7,744 bases of DNA from Nitrospinota bacterium (GCA_003506735.1 DNYS01000197.1:1-7744); one strand, 5' to 3'; counted from the first letter of the stretch, positions 1-5,924 are shown. A program made the numbers and translations. The notes: generated by a model from the sequence alone, not told the origin.

Positions 1-2
1 CC

Positions 3-128
3 TTCGATCCGGAGGCGGCCCGCCTTTTGCGCCCCGGCCTCGGCTTTCCTCCCCGGCCATGCGGCCGTAACTTTCCCCAGCCGCCAGGAATGGACCGGCG
101 GGAAGACCTGCCTAAAACTCTCGCCTAG
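3..128 (+). CDS. Possible 3' end of an unidentified gene (partial, left edge)
   Basis: An open frame enters from the left edge and stops at TAG 126-128. The last 41 residues start FDPEAARLLRPGLG and end in a proline- and arginine-rich tail, and third positions are mostly G/C. I do not recognise a family. The main support is positional: its stop overlaps the stop of the opposing hydrolase gene in the tetranucleotide CTAG, exactly as the CvpA-family gene and its convergent neighbour do further on. The alternative is a minus-strand gene starting at an ATG at position 60, but its sequence is low-complexity and its ribosome-binding site is poorly placed. The whole stretch could also be non-coding. 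Confidence 0.3.
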   Translation, partial: FDPEAARLLRPGLGFPPRPCGRNFPQPPGMDRREDLPKTLA

Positions 129-832
129 ACCTCGACCTCCTGGCCGGGTTCGAGAACGGTGATTTGAGTCGAAAGGCCCCGCTTTTTCACCTCTTCCTGG
201 AACTGGGCGGGGGTTCCCGTCAGGGGCGGGAAGGTGGAGTGATGGATGGGCACGACGTGCTTGGCCTGGAGAATCTCGCAGGCCTTGGCGGCCTCGATCG
301 GGTCCATGGTGAAGCGGCTACCGATGGGCAGCAGGCAGATGTCGGGCGCGTAGAGCTCGGCGATGAGCGCCATGTCGCCGAAGACGTTTGTGTCCCCGGC
401 GTGGTAGATGCGCTTTCCGTCCTCGAGGGTCAGAATTAGGCCAGCGGGCTCTCCGGCATAGGTGCCGGAGTCGACGTAGCTGGAGCTGTGCATGGCGTGG
501 GTGAGGGTGACGGTTACGTCCCCGAAGGCGACGGTGCCCCCCTTGCCCATGAGGCCCTTGTGCTCGTCGGGAAGGTTGCCATCATCGGCCAGCAGATTGA
601 CGAGTTCGTAGGGCCCCGCCACCGGGCATGGGCTGTTCTCGTAGATGGGCAAAATGCTTGCGATGTGGTCGAAGTGGCCGTGCGTGACGCAAATGAGGTT
701 GGCCTTTTCCGGGGTTTTGAACCTCTCGGGACATGTCGGGCCATCCAGCCATGGGTCGATGTAGATGGTTTTTCCGCCGCCGGTTTTTACGAGGAAACTC
801 GAGTGTCCCAGAAGGGTGAGCGTGGCTCCCAT
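125..832 (-). CDS. UPF0173/UlaG-like metal-dependent hydrolase (metallo-beta-lactamase fold)
   Basis: A 235-residue cytoplasmic protein of the UPF0173 branch of the metallo-beta-lactamase superfamily, related to the L-ascorbate-6-phosphate lactonase UlaG. The metal site is intact: THGHFDH (H51, H53, D55, H56), a histidine in THAMHSS (H112 or H115), HAGDT (H144, D147) and VPIHHSTFP (H197/H198). The N-terminal motif LLGHSSFLV and IDPWL are typical of the family, and the length is normal. The frame stays open upstream to 1339, but that part lies antisense to rimI. The ATG at 832 is preferred because GGAGG sits 6 nt before it and the family's conserved N-terminus begins there. The physiological substrate is unknown for most members, so only metal-dependent hydrolase can be claimed. 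It appears to have its own promoter (963-990) with a leader of about 124 nt. Confidence 0.94.
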   Translation of the reverse strand: MGATLTLLGHSSFLVKTGGGKTIYIDPWLDGPTCPERFKTPEKANLICVTHGHFDHIASILPIYENSPCPVAGPYELVNLLADDGNLPDEHKGLMGKGGTVAFGDVTVTLTHAMHSSSYVDSGTYAGEPAGLILTLEDGKRIYHAGDTNVFGDMALIAELYAPDICLLPIGSRFTMDPIEAAKACEILQAKHVVPIHHSTFPPLTGTPAQFQEEVKKRGLSTQITVLEPGQEVEV

Positions 833-838
833 GATTGT

Positions 839-843
839 CCTCC
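839..843 (-). promoter_or_regulatory. Ribosome-binding site fixing the UPF0173 start
   Basis: The minus strand reads GGAGG followed by 6 nt and then ATG at 832. This perfect Shine-Dalgarno core rejects the much longer upstream open frame. Confidence 0.8.
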
Positions 844-906
844 GCGATTCGATGAAAAATTCAAAAAATCGAGAGCCGCCCCGCGCGAAGCCGCTCCCAC
901 TCCTGT

Positions 907-928
907 GGCCGGAAAGCGTTTCCCGGCC
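907..928 (-). other. Hairpin in the 5' leader of the UPF0173 gene
   Basis: Arms GGCCGGAAA (907-915) and TTTCCCGGCC (919-928) pair over nine base pairs with one bulged C and a three-base loop. If transcription starts near 956 from the TATAAT at 963-968, the hairpin lies within the leader, about 75 nt before the start codon. There is no U-run after it, so it does not look like an intrinsic terminator in either direction. Its role, if any, is inferred. Confidence 0.4.
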
Positions 929-941
929 GGCGTCCATAAGC

Positions 942-970
942 GTGAATCTGAATGAGAATGGGATTATAGT
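942..970 (+). promoter_or_regulatory. Candidate divergent promoter for rimI sharing the same -10 region
   Basis: On the plus strand, TATAGT (965-970, five of six) overlaps the opposing TATAAT by four bases. The -35 candidate GTGAAT at 942-947 with a 17-nt spacer is weak (three of six). Predicted initiation is near 977, upstream of both candidate rimI starts. Confidence 0.35.
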
Positions 971-990
971 CACCCTTTGGCCGAAGTAAA
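963..990 (-). promoter_or_regulatory. Sigma70-type promoter for the UPF0173 gene
   Basis: On the minus strand, TTTACT (990-985, four of six matches to TTGACA) is followed by a 16-nt spacer and a perfect TATAAT (968-963). The predicted start is near 956, which gives a leader of about 124 nt. This is the best -10 match in the spacer between the two divergent genes. Confidence 0.55.
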
Positions 991-1000
991 AGGCGGGGCC

Positions 1001-1024
1001 GGGCCACCGGGCCACTGGGCCACC
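1001..1024 (+). repeat. Three tandem copies of the 8-mer GGGCCACY
   Basis: GGGCCACC, GGGCCACT and GGGCCACC follow head to tail without a gap, in the presumed leader of rimI between the -10 region and the ribosome-binding site. The 8-base unit is not a multiple of three, which argues against this stretch being coding and supports a rimI start downstream of it. Confidence 0.8.
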
Positions 1025-1072
1025 TGGGAGGGAGGAGCCGTGAGCGCGAGGAGGGAAGAGCGGGAGCGGAGT

Positions 1073-1582
1073 ATGCCCGAAGGCGCTCCACGGGGGAGCG
1101 CGGGCGCCCCTGCAGCCTACAGGCTGCGCCTCATGCGGAAAGAGGACATTCCTTTTGTGATGCCGATAGAGGTGCTCTCGTACTCGCTGCCCTGGACGGA
1201 GGCCGCCTTCGAGCGGGAGTTGGACGATATCCCCTTCTCGCGCCTTTTGGCCGTGGAGTCGGCGGCGGAGAAAAAGGATGCCGGAAGGGCGGCCATCCTC
1301 GGTTACGGATGCTGGTGGATGGTGAAGGGGGAGTGCCACATCACCAACGTCACCGTCGCCCCCGAGGCGCGGCGCAAGGGGGTGGGACGCTTCCTGCTAT
1401 GGGGAATCCTCGATGACGCCCGGCGGCGGGGCGCCACGGAGGCGACGCTTGAGGTCCGCGTGAGCAACGCGGCGGCGATTGCCCTCTACGAGAACTTTGG
1501 ATTCACCTCGGTGGCGATGCGGGAGGGGTATTATCCGGACAACGGCGAGGACGCCATGGTGATGTGGATGGCTTCCCTCTAG
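1073..1582 (+). CDS. rimI: Ribosomal protein N-acetyltransferase RimI (GNAT family)
   Basis: A GNAT acetyltransferase that, in characterised members, acetylates the N-terminal residue of ribosomal protein S18 using acetyl-CoA. With the ATG start it has 169 residues, slightly above the usual 150. The acetyl-CoA loop is RRKGVG (100-105), following the beta strand NVTVAPEA. LEVRVSN carries E127, and ALYENFGF carries Y139; their spacing of 12 matches the catalytic E103/Y115 pair of enterobacterial RimI. The C-terminal block GYYPDNGEDAMVM is a RimI hallmark. GGAG lies 6 nt before the ATG. A GTG at 1040 in the same frame, behind GGAGGGAGGA, is a real alternative and would add 11 residues; a TTG at 977 is unlikely because it would translate the tandem repeat. 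The usual neighbours tsaB and tsaD are not in this window. Confidence 0.92.
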   Translation: MPEGAPRGSAGAPAAYRLRLMRKEDIPFVMPIEVLSYSLPWTEAAFERELDDIPFSRLLAVESAAEKKDAGRAAILGYGCWWMVKGECHITNVTVAPEARRKGVGRFLLWGILDDARRRGATEATLEVRVSNAAAIALYENFGFTSVAMREGYYPDNGEDAMVMWMASL

Positions 1583-1654
1583 GGGAAAGGAGCTTCCGGC
1601 CTCCCCGGAGCGGCCGGCCGGGCGGCCCGAATCCACTCCGCCCGAATCGTTGCT

Positions 1655-1667
1655 GGACATTTTGTCC
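1655..1667. repeat. Short perfect inverted repeat before the CvpA-family gene
   Basis: GGACA-TTT-TGTCC forms a 5-bp dyad with a three-base centre, 14 bp before the start at 1682. It could be a small operator or chance. It is one of the few AT-containing stretches in this 99-bp spacer, where I find no convincing -35/-10 pair. Confidence 0.3.
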
Positions 1668-1681
1668 GCGAATTTCTTACC

Positions 1682-2260
1682 ATGAGCCCCATGAAAAATA
1701 TTCCCGTTGCCGATGGCGTCGTCCTGATCGTTTTGGGGGCGTATTTTCTCCGGAGTTTTTTCCGGGGCGCCCTGAAAGAGGTGATTTCCCTGGTGGCCGT
1801 CCTCTCGGCCTATCTTTCGACCTCGCGCCTGGCGCCCACGGTGGAGAATGCCCTGGGTGTCTGGCTCGGCAGCGAGTGGATGGCCAAGGCGGGCTCCCGG
1901 ACGGTGGTTTTTGTACTCGTTTGGGTGGGGGTGAGCCTGGCGGGAAGGCTTCTGCTTCACCTCCTCGGAAAATCATCGATAGGGCTTTTCAACCGGTTCG
2001 CCGGGGGGGTCATCGGAGTAGGGAAAGGCGTGTTCGTCCTGGCCGTGATCTATGCCGCGGTTTCGAGTTTCGCCCCCAATTGGATTCCCGAGGAGCGCGA
2101 GGGCAACCGGGCCCTGCCCTACATCAGCCGGGCCGGAAATTTTGTTCAGCGCGCCTATGCGTTGGATTTGAACGGTCAGGCGGAACTGGTCAAGAACGCA
2201 ATCGGGTCCGCCCTGCGCCGGTCGAGGGAAGCTCTTCCCGGAGCCCCGAAAACGCCCTAG
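1682..2260 (+). CDS. CvpA-family integral membrane protein
   Basis: A 192-residue inner-membrane protein of the CvpA (colicin V production) family. Hydrophobic segments lie at about 11-24, 32-47, 73-97 and 107-130, consistent with four spans. Family features visible are the N-terminal aspartate D11 before the first span, FFRGALKEVISLV, and a glycine-rich segment RFAGGVIGVGKG entering the last span. The C-terminal 60 residues are soluble and basic at the end. The molecular role of these proteins is not well defined; in enterobacteria they affect colicin export and envelope stress tolerance. Starts at 1682 or 1691 are both possible, and neither has a strong ribosome-binding site. It follows rimI by 99 bp and ends in a CTAG overlap with the opposing small membrane-protein gene. 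Confidence 0.85.
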   Translation: MSPMKNIPVADGVVLIVLGAYFLRSFFRGALKEVISLVAVLSAYLSTSRLAPTVENALGVWLGSEWMAKAGSRTVVFVLVWVGVSLAGRLLLHLLGKSSIGLFNRFAGGVIGVGKGVFVLAVIYAAVSSFAPNWIPEEREGNRALPYISRAGNFVQRAYALDLNGQAELVKNAIGSALRRSREALPGAPKTP

Positions 2261-2532
2261 TTTCCCCCGGTGGATTCCGGAAGCGCGGCCGGTTCCTTAT
2301 TCTCTCCATTCACCCTTTCCTCCTCGAACTCGGCGAATTCCGCATCGCTAATTTTGTCGGCAACCGGGGCGGGCACTTCGGCCGGCTTGGGCGGAATGTT
2401 GAGCACCGCGAGGCGGATGAGGACATTCGAGACGGCGAAGGTGAAGCGCAGAACCAGGTAGACGATGCCCAATTGCACCAGGACGGGAACCGCCGTTCCC
2501 ATGAATTCCCGAAACTCAGTCAACAAAAACAT
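2257..2532 (-). CDS. Small hypothetical membrane protein, one or two spans with an acidic tail
   Basis: A 91-residue protein I cannot assign to a family. Residues 12-44 are hydrophobic (AVPVLVQLGIVYLVLRF, then FAVSNVLIRLAVL), enough for one long span or a hairpin. A proline stretch (IPPKPAEVPAPV) follows, then an acidic tail with AEFAEFEEERV. The ATG at 2532 is chosen because GGGGGAAGG lies 4 nt upstream; an ATG at 2547 and a further upstream frame lack one. It is the last gene of the minus-strand block, 110 nt after tag, and its stop shares CTAG with the CvpA-family gene, with no room for a terminator. Being next to another small membrane protein may be coincidence. The ribosome-binding site and codon bias support a real gene, but the product is unverified. 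Confidence 0.6.
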   Translation of the reverse strand: MFLLTEFREFMGTAVPVLVQLGIVYLVLRFTFAVSNVLIRLAVLNIPPKPAEVPAPVADKISDAEFAEFEEERVNGENKEPAALPESTGGN

Positions 2533-2536
2533 AAAA

Positions 2537-2545
2537 CCTTCCCCC
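2537..2545 (-). promoter_or_regulatory. Ribosome-binding site fixing the small membrane-protein start
   Basis: The minus strand reads GGGGGAAGG, then TTTT, then ATG at 2532. The in-frame ATG at 2547 has no such site, so the shorter product is preferred. Confidence 0.6.
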
Positions 2546-2642
2546 ATTCGCCGGCCCGTGGCCCGCCGCGAAAACTCCCGGCGGAGGATAGAGGGGCGGA
2601 GGGACACCCGCAGCCACAAGGTATCGCTTGAGGGCCCAGCTC

Positions 2643-3194
2643 TCAAGTCCCCTTTTTCGTGGCGGGCGGTTTCGCTTTCCAGCACCGCCGGTCATGGACG
2701 GTCGGGATTTTTCCCACGCTCTCGAAGTAGCTCTCGGCGATTTTGGGGCCCATAAAGCGAAATTCCTTCCGGAATATGCCCCTCAGCTCCTCCAAATCGC
2801 CGGGGAGCGAGCCGAGATAGCGGGCGAACCCGCCGTGGGCCTTGGATATGGCCAGGAGTCGCCGTGCGTTTTCGATCGTCGCCTCGATCTTCCCCCGGTG
2901 GCGGACGATTCCGGCATCGCCCAGAAGGCGGCGGATGTCCCGCTCCGTGAAGGCGGCCACCCGCCGGGGGGAGAAGCGGGCGAACCCCTTCCGGAAGGCC
3001 GCGCGCTTATGAAGGATGGTCCGCCAGGAGAGGCCGGCCTGAAACACCTCGAGCGAGAGGCGCTCGAAGTGCGCGGCGTCGCTGACGGCCGGAACCCCCC
3101 ATTCCTCGTCGTGGTAGCGCTCCATGAGCGGATCGCCCTCCGCCCATGCGCAGCGGGGGAGGGCGGCCGGGACGGGTTTGGACTTAGGGGCCAT
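2643..3194 (-). CDS. tag: DNA-3-methyladenine glycosylase I
   Basis: This enzyme starts base-excision repair by removing 3-methyladenine from alkylated DNA. The 183-residue protein carries the zinc-snap ligands of the Tag family: C15 (RCAW), H28 (RYHDEEWG), H167 and C171 (VHDRRC). The sequence LEVFQAGLSW places E49 at the position of the catalytic E38 of E. coli Tag, with W57 and Y27 in the base-binding pocket. AGIVRHRGKIEATIENA is the conserved helix-hairpin-helix region. Compared with E. coli Tag, the span between the two zinc histidines is about 19 residues shorter (139 against 158) because the loop before FRFMGPKI is missing, and the N-terminus is about 11 residues longer. The ATG at 3194 has GCGGA at a usable distance. 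It lies 42 nt after tenA on the same strand. Confidence 0.94.
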   Translation of the reverse strand: MAPKSKPVPAALPRCAWAEGDPLMERYHDEEWGVPAVSDAAHFERLSLEVFQAGLSWRTILHKRAAFRKGFARFSPRRVAAFTERDIRRLLGDAGIVRHRGKIEATIENARRLLAISKAHGGFARYLGSLPGDLEELRGIFRKEFRFMGPKIAESYFESVGKIPTVHDRRCWKAKPPATKKGT

Positions 3195-3236
3195 GATATT
3201 CCGCCCGATGGGAAAGCGTGTTGCCGGGGCGGGGCA

Positions 3237-3917
3237 TCACAGGGGCCACTCTTCCATCCGCCAGCACATCTCCCAGAACATGTATTCGTAACGGGTGCAG
3301 GTCATGAAATGTGCCCGCATCCGGTCCCGCTCGGCCGGTCCGGCCTCCCCGGCCGCGCGGTCGAGAATGCCCCGGAGCCAGGCGGCGAGCCGGGCGAAAT
3401 CCACCGAGGCGTACATTTCGATCCATTCGGCGTAGAGCGGGGCGTTTGCCGGCGCGCCACGCGCGCTGAGTTCCTCGCCGATCAGGGCGTAGTCCCACTG
3501 GCAGGGGAGCATCGCCGCCGCCACCTCGGCGAAGGTGCCCGCGTGGGCGACGGTTAAAAGATAGTCCGTGTAGGCGCGGCAGGCGGGGGCATGGCGGGTG
3601 GTTTCGAACTCTTCGGCCGAAATTCCGAACTTGGCCGCGAAGCCGCGGTGGAGATCCATCTCGGTGTTCAGGGTAGCGTTGAGCAGGTCTGCGAACCGGC
3701 CCATGTCTTCCAGGTGCGGGGCCTTGGCCACGGCCAGCGCGGTGACGCGGCTGTATTCGATGAGAAACAGGTAATCCTGCCGCATGTAGAAGCGGAAGCG
3801 ATCCTCGGGCAGGGAGCCGTCCCCGATTCCGGTGACGAAAGGGTGGGCGTGGATGGTTTTCCACAGGGGCTCCGCCAGCTCGCGGAGACTTTCGCTGAAC
3901 GAGGGGGAGTCGTCCAT
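3237..3917 (-). CDS. tenA: Thiaminase II / aminopyrimidine aminohydrolase TenA
   Basis: A cytoplasmic all-helical TenA/PqqC-fold enzyme that hydrolyses aminomethyl-pyrimidine breakdown products of thiamine (and thiamine itself) so that the pyrimidine can be salvaged. At 226 residues it is of normal length. The catalytic cysteine is C139 in AAMLPCQWDYALIG, matching C135 of B. subtilis TenA. D48 in RQDYLFL and E211 in TRYEYMFWEM match its substrate-binding aspartate and catalytic glutamate; Y116 and Y143 fall in the expected aromatic positions. Having the cysteine argues for true TenA rather than the TenA_E or PqqC branches. The ATG is 6 nt after the stop of the FmdB-type gene, so the two are probably translated from one message. 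No other thiamine gene is in view, and I see no TPP riboswitch upstream of the block. Confidence 0.94.
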   Translation of the reverse strand: MDDSPSFSESLRELAEPLWKTIHAHPFVTGIGDGSLPEDRFRFYMRQDYLFLIEYSRVTALAVAKAPHLEDMGRFADLLNATLNTEMDLHRGFAAKFGISAEEFETTRHAPACRAYTDYLLTVAHAGTFAEVAAAMLPCQWDYALIGEELSARGAPANAPLYAEWIEMYASVDFARLAAWLRGILDRAAGEAGPAERDRMRAHFMTCTRYEYMFWEMCWRMEEWPL

Positions 3918-3923
3918 CGATGC

Positions 3924-4256
3924 CTAGAGGTTGTCCAGGATTTTTTTCGAGCGGCCTTTTTCCAGCGTCTCCTGGAAGGATTCGCCCAGGTCGAGGCCCA
4001 ATTGCGAGGCGCGCTTTTGGGCCCAGAGGCCGATGTTGCGGTCGTCCTTGTAGAAGGAATCGCTCCGCGCGTCGGAGGGTTTGAACTCATCGAGGCGCTG
4101 GGCCTCGGTCTTGTGGGATGCGAAGCGCGACATCACCTTGCGCAGTTTCTTTCCCCCGCAACTTCGGCAGGCGAGCTTCCGGCGGTCGGAGGGCTTCATC
4201 ACCAGATGACCCGAGATGAATCCGCAGGCCTTGCACTCGTACTCGTAAATCGGCAT
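3924..4256 (-). CDS. FmdB-family zinc-ribbon protein
   Basis: A 110-residue protein with the N-terminal zinc ribbon of the FmdB/CxxC-CxxC family: MPIYEYECKACG supplies C8 and C11, and CRSCGG supplies C30 and C33. The remaining 70 residues are polar, charged and probably helical. The family is often described as putative regulatory, after FmdB of Methylophilus, but for most members no target is known. The start codon follows the aroA stop directly (TAG then ATG), and a GGAG lies within the end of aroA, so translational coupling is likely. The tenA start follows 6 nt after its stop. Family assignment is secure; the job in this operon is not known. Confidence 0.9.
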   Translation of the reverse strand: MPIYEYECKACGFISGHLVMKPSDRRKLACRSCGGKKLRKVMSRFASHKTEAQRLDEFKPSDARSDSFYKDDRNIGLWAQKRASQLGLDLGESFQETLEKGRSKKILDNL

Positions 4257-5528
4257 CTATTCTGTCTCCATCCGTGCGCCGAGCGAGCGCATGCGCACGC
4301 AAAAGTCCGGGAAGGTTACCGCCATTGCCTCGGCGGTGTCGACCTCCACACCCTCCGGGGCGGCAAGCCCGGCGACGGCGGCGGCCATGACGATGCGGTG
4401 ATCGCCCCAGCCGTGCACCTTTCCGCCCCGCAGGCCTCCTCCCCGGACGATGAGCCCGTCCGGAAGCTCGCGGGCCGAGCCACCCAGCGCCTCCAGCGTC
4501 TCGCGCATGGCAGCGATGCGGTCGGTTTCCTTGATGCGCGCCTGGGGGACGTTGACGAGCCGGGTTTCGCCCTCGGCGAACGCCCCGAGGACGGCCATCA
4601 CGGGAAGCAGGTCCGGTGTCGGGTTCAGGTCGAACTCGCTTCCCCGCAGGGCCTTGCTCCGGACGCGGATGCCCTCCCTTTCTTCCGAAACTTCCGCACC
4701 CATCTCGGCCGCCATGGCGAGGATGGCCTTGTCTCCCTGGGGATCGTCCATGTCGAGCCCCTCGAGGAGAACGTCCCCGCCCGGAAGCGCCCCGGCGGCC
4801 ACCAGAAACGCGGCCGAGCTGAAATCGGCCGGAACCTCGATGTCGAATCCGGCCAGCGACTGGCCGCCCGGAATCCGAAAGCGCTCGTAGCCCTCACGCT
4901 CGTAAGCGAGCTCCAGTTTATCGAGCCACCAAAGGGTCATGTCCACATAGGGGCGCTCGTTGAGATCGATTGGCTCGATGACGGTCTCTCCCTCCCCGAA
5001 GGGGGCGTTGAGGAGGAGGCTGGAGGTGTACTGGCTGGTCGATCCGTCCACCCGGACGGTTCCCCCCCTCCAGAGTCCCGAGACCCTTGCGGGAAGGCGA
5101 CCGTCGCCGTTCTCCGAGACGGCCTTCGCTCCCAGGCCCGCGAGCGCGCCGAGCAGGGGCCCCATCGGGCGCCGCCGGGTCTGGGCGTCGCCGTCGAAGC
5201 GGGCCTCGCCCCTTGCCAGGAGGGCGGCGGTGCCGAGCCCGAACCGGCAGGATGTCCCCGAGTTTCCCACGTCGATGTCCCGCTCCGGCGGCGAGGGTTT
5301 TCCGCCGAAGCCCCGCACCCGCCAGAGGCCTTCGGTTTTGGATATTTCCGCCCCCATCGCCGTATAGACGGCGGCGGCGGAGCGCCCGTCGTCCGAATCC
5401 AGGGGATTGCGGATGAGGCTTTCGCCCGAGGCGAGCGCGCCGAGCGCGACCGCCCGGATGGCGTGGGACTTCGAGCCGGGGACGCCGATCCGGCCCCTTG
5501 CGGAGGATGGCTGCACGCGGAGGATCAT
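4257..5528 (-). CDS. aroA: 3-phosphoshikimate 1-carboxyvinyltransferase (EPSP synthase)
   Basis: The sixth step of the shikimate pathway: transfer of the enolpyruvyl group of PEP to shikimate-3-phosphate. The 423-residue protein is full length. Visible motifs are PGSKSHAIRA (K20, S21, R25), DVGNSGTSCR (89-95), RRRPMGPL, TSQYTSSLLL, VPADFSSAAF, TPDLLPV (D306, the catalytic aspartate), KETDR (E334, R337) and WGDHRIVMA (H377, R378). Two positions depart from E. coli AroA: F96 stands where P101 is, and V404 (AVTFPDF) where K411 is. The start has little ribosome-binding sequence, but the ATG matches the family N-terminus. It follows the HNH gene by 27 nt and abuts the FmdB-type gene with no gap. 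No other shikimate gene is present. Identity is certain; the enzyme class is not decided here. Confidence 0.97.
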   Translation of the reverse strand: MILRVQPSSARGRIGVPGSKSHAIRAVALGALASGESLIRNPLDSDDGRSAAAVYTAMGAEISKTEGLWRVRGFGGKPSPPERDIDVGNSGTSCRFGLGTAALLARGEARFDGDAQTRRRPMGPLLGALAGLGAKAVSENGDGRLPARVSGLWRGGTVRVDGSTSQYTSSLLLNAPFGEGETVIEPIDLNERPYVDMTLWWLDKLELAYEREGYERFRIPGGQSLAGFDIEVPADFSSAAFLVAAGALPGGDVLLEGLDMDDPQGDKAILAMAAEMGAEVSEEREGIRVRSKALRGSEFDLNPTPDLLPVMAVLGAFAEGETRLVNVPQARIKETDRIAAMRETLEALGGSARELPDGLIVRGGGLRGGKVHGWGDHRIVMAAAVAGLAAPEGVEVDTAEAMAVTFPDFCVRMRSLGARMETE

Positions 5529-5555
5529 GGAAAAGCCCGCCGGGATTCCGCCCGG

Positions 5556-5918
5556 TTATCTTTCATCGCTGAGGTAGCGGCCGAGCATGTCGCGCGAGTG
5601 TTCGTCGTCGTGGCAATGGACGCACAGATTTTCCCAGTTGCTCCCGTCGGGGGGATTGTTTCGGTGGTTTCCGTCCCTGTGGTGCACGGTCAAGAGATGG
5701 AGGTTGTTCTCATTAAAATCCATCCCGCATTTGGCGCAGAGCCAGCCGTGAATATCGAGGGATTGGCGGCGGTAAGGGGCCGCGTTATTGCCCACGGTCG
5801 CGGAACTTTTCAGGCGATTGGCGATTTCTTTCGCGCTCTCACCCGAGCTTTCGCCGGCCTTCTTGGGCTTGGGCCGGATTCCGGGCCTTCGGCGCGGGCC
5901 GAAGCGGGTGCGGGCCAT
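5556..5918 (-). CDS. YajD-like HNH nuclease-domain protein
   Basis: A 120-residue protein with a C-terminal HNH domain of the YajD type. Residues 1-50 are basic and proline/arginine/lysine-rich and probably disordered. The domain then shows CAKC (C61, C64), LTVHHRDGNHRNNPPDG (H79, H80), SNWENLC and CVHCHDDEH (C99, C102, H103, H107), a zinc-bound beta-beta-alpha-metal fold. E. coli YajD shares the same TVHH, NNP-DGSNWE-LC and CHD-EHS signatures but has a C-terminal tail instead of a basic N-terminal one. The substrate is unknown; a nonspecific or structured-nucleic-acid nicking role is possible. The ATG at 5918 is chosen because GAGGAGGAG lies 6 nt upstream; the in-frame ATG at 5939 would fall within the expected leader. 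It is the first gene of the minus-strand block. Confidence 0.9.
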   Translation of the reverse strand: MARTRFGPRRRPGIRPKPKKAGESSGESAKEIANRLKSSATVGNNAAPYRRQSLDIHGWLCAKCGMDFNENNLHLLTVHHRDGNHRNNPPDGSNWENLCVHCHDDEHSRDMLGRYLSDER

Positions 5919-5924
5919 GATTTT

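Noticed and set aside
833..1339. N-terminal extension of the UPF0173 gene up to 1339
   Set aside because: The added residues are low-complexity, lie antisense to rimI and cross the promoter region, while a GGAGG site marks the ATG at 832.
2533..2642. Separate promoter or terminator between tag and the small membrane-protein gene
   Set aside because: I find no acceptable -35/-10 pair and no stem followed by a T-run, so the 110-bp spacer is left unassigned apart from the ribosome-binding site.
2628..3557. A 309-codon plus-strand open frame
   Set aside because: It is antisense to tag and part of tenA and shows only the composition expected of a shadow frame.
5535..5555. Hairpin CCGGG/CCCGG between the HNH gene and aroA as a terminator
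   Set aside because: The stem is only five base pairs with no proper U-tract, and the 27-nt spacing favours cotranscription.
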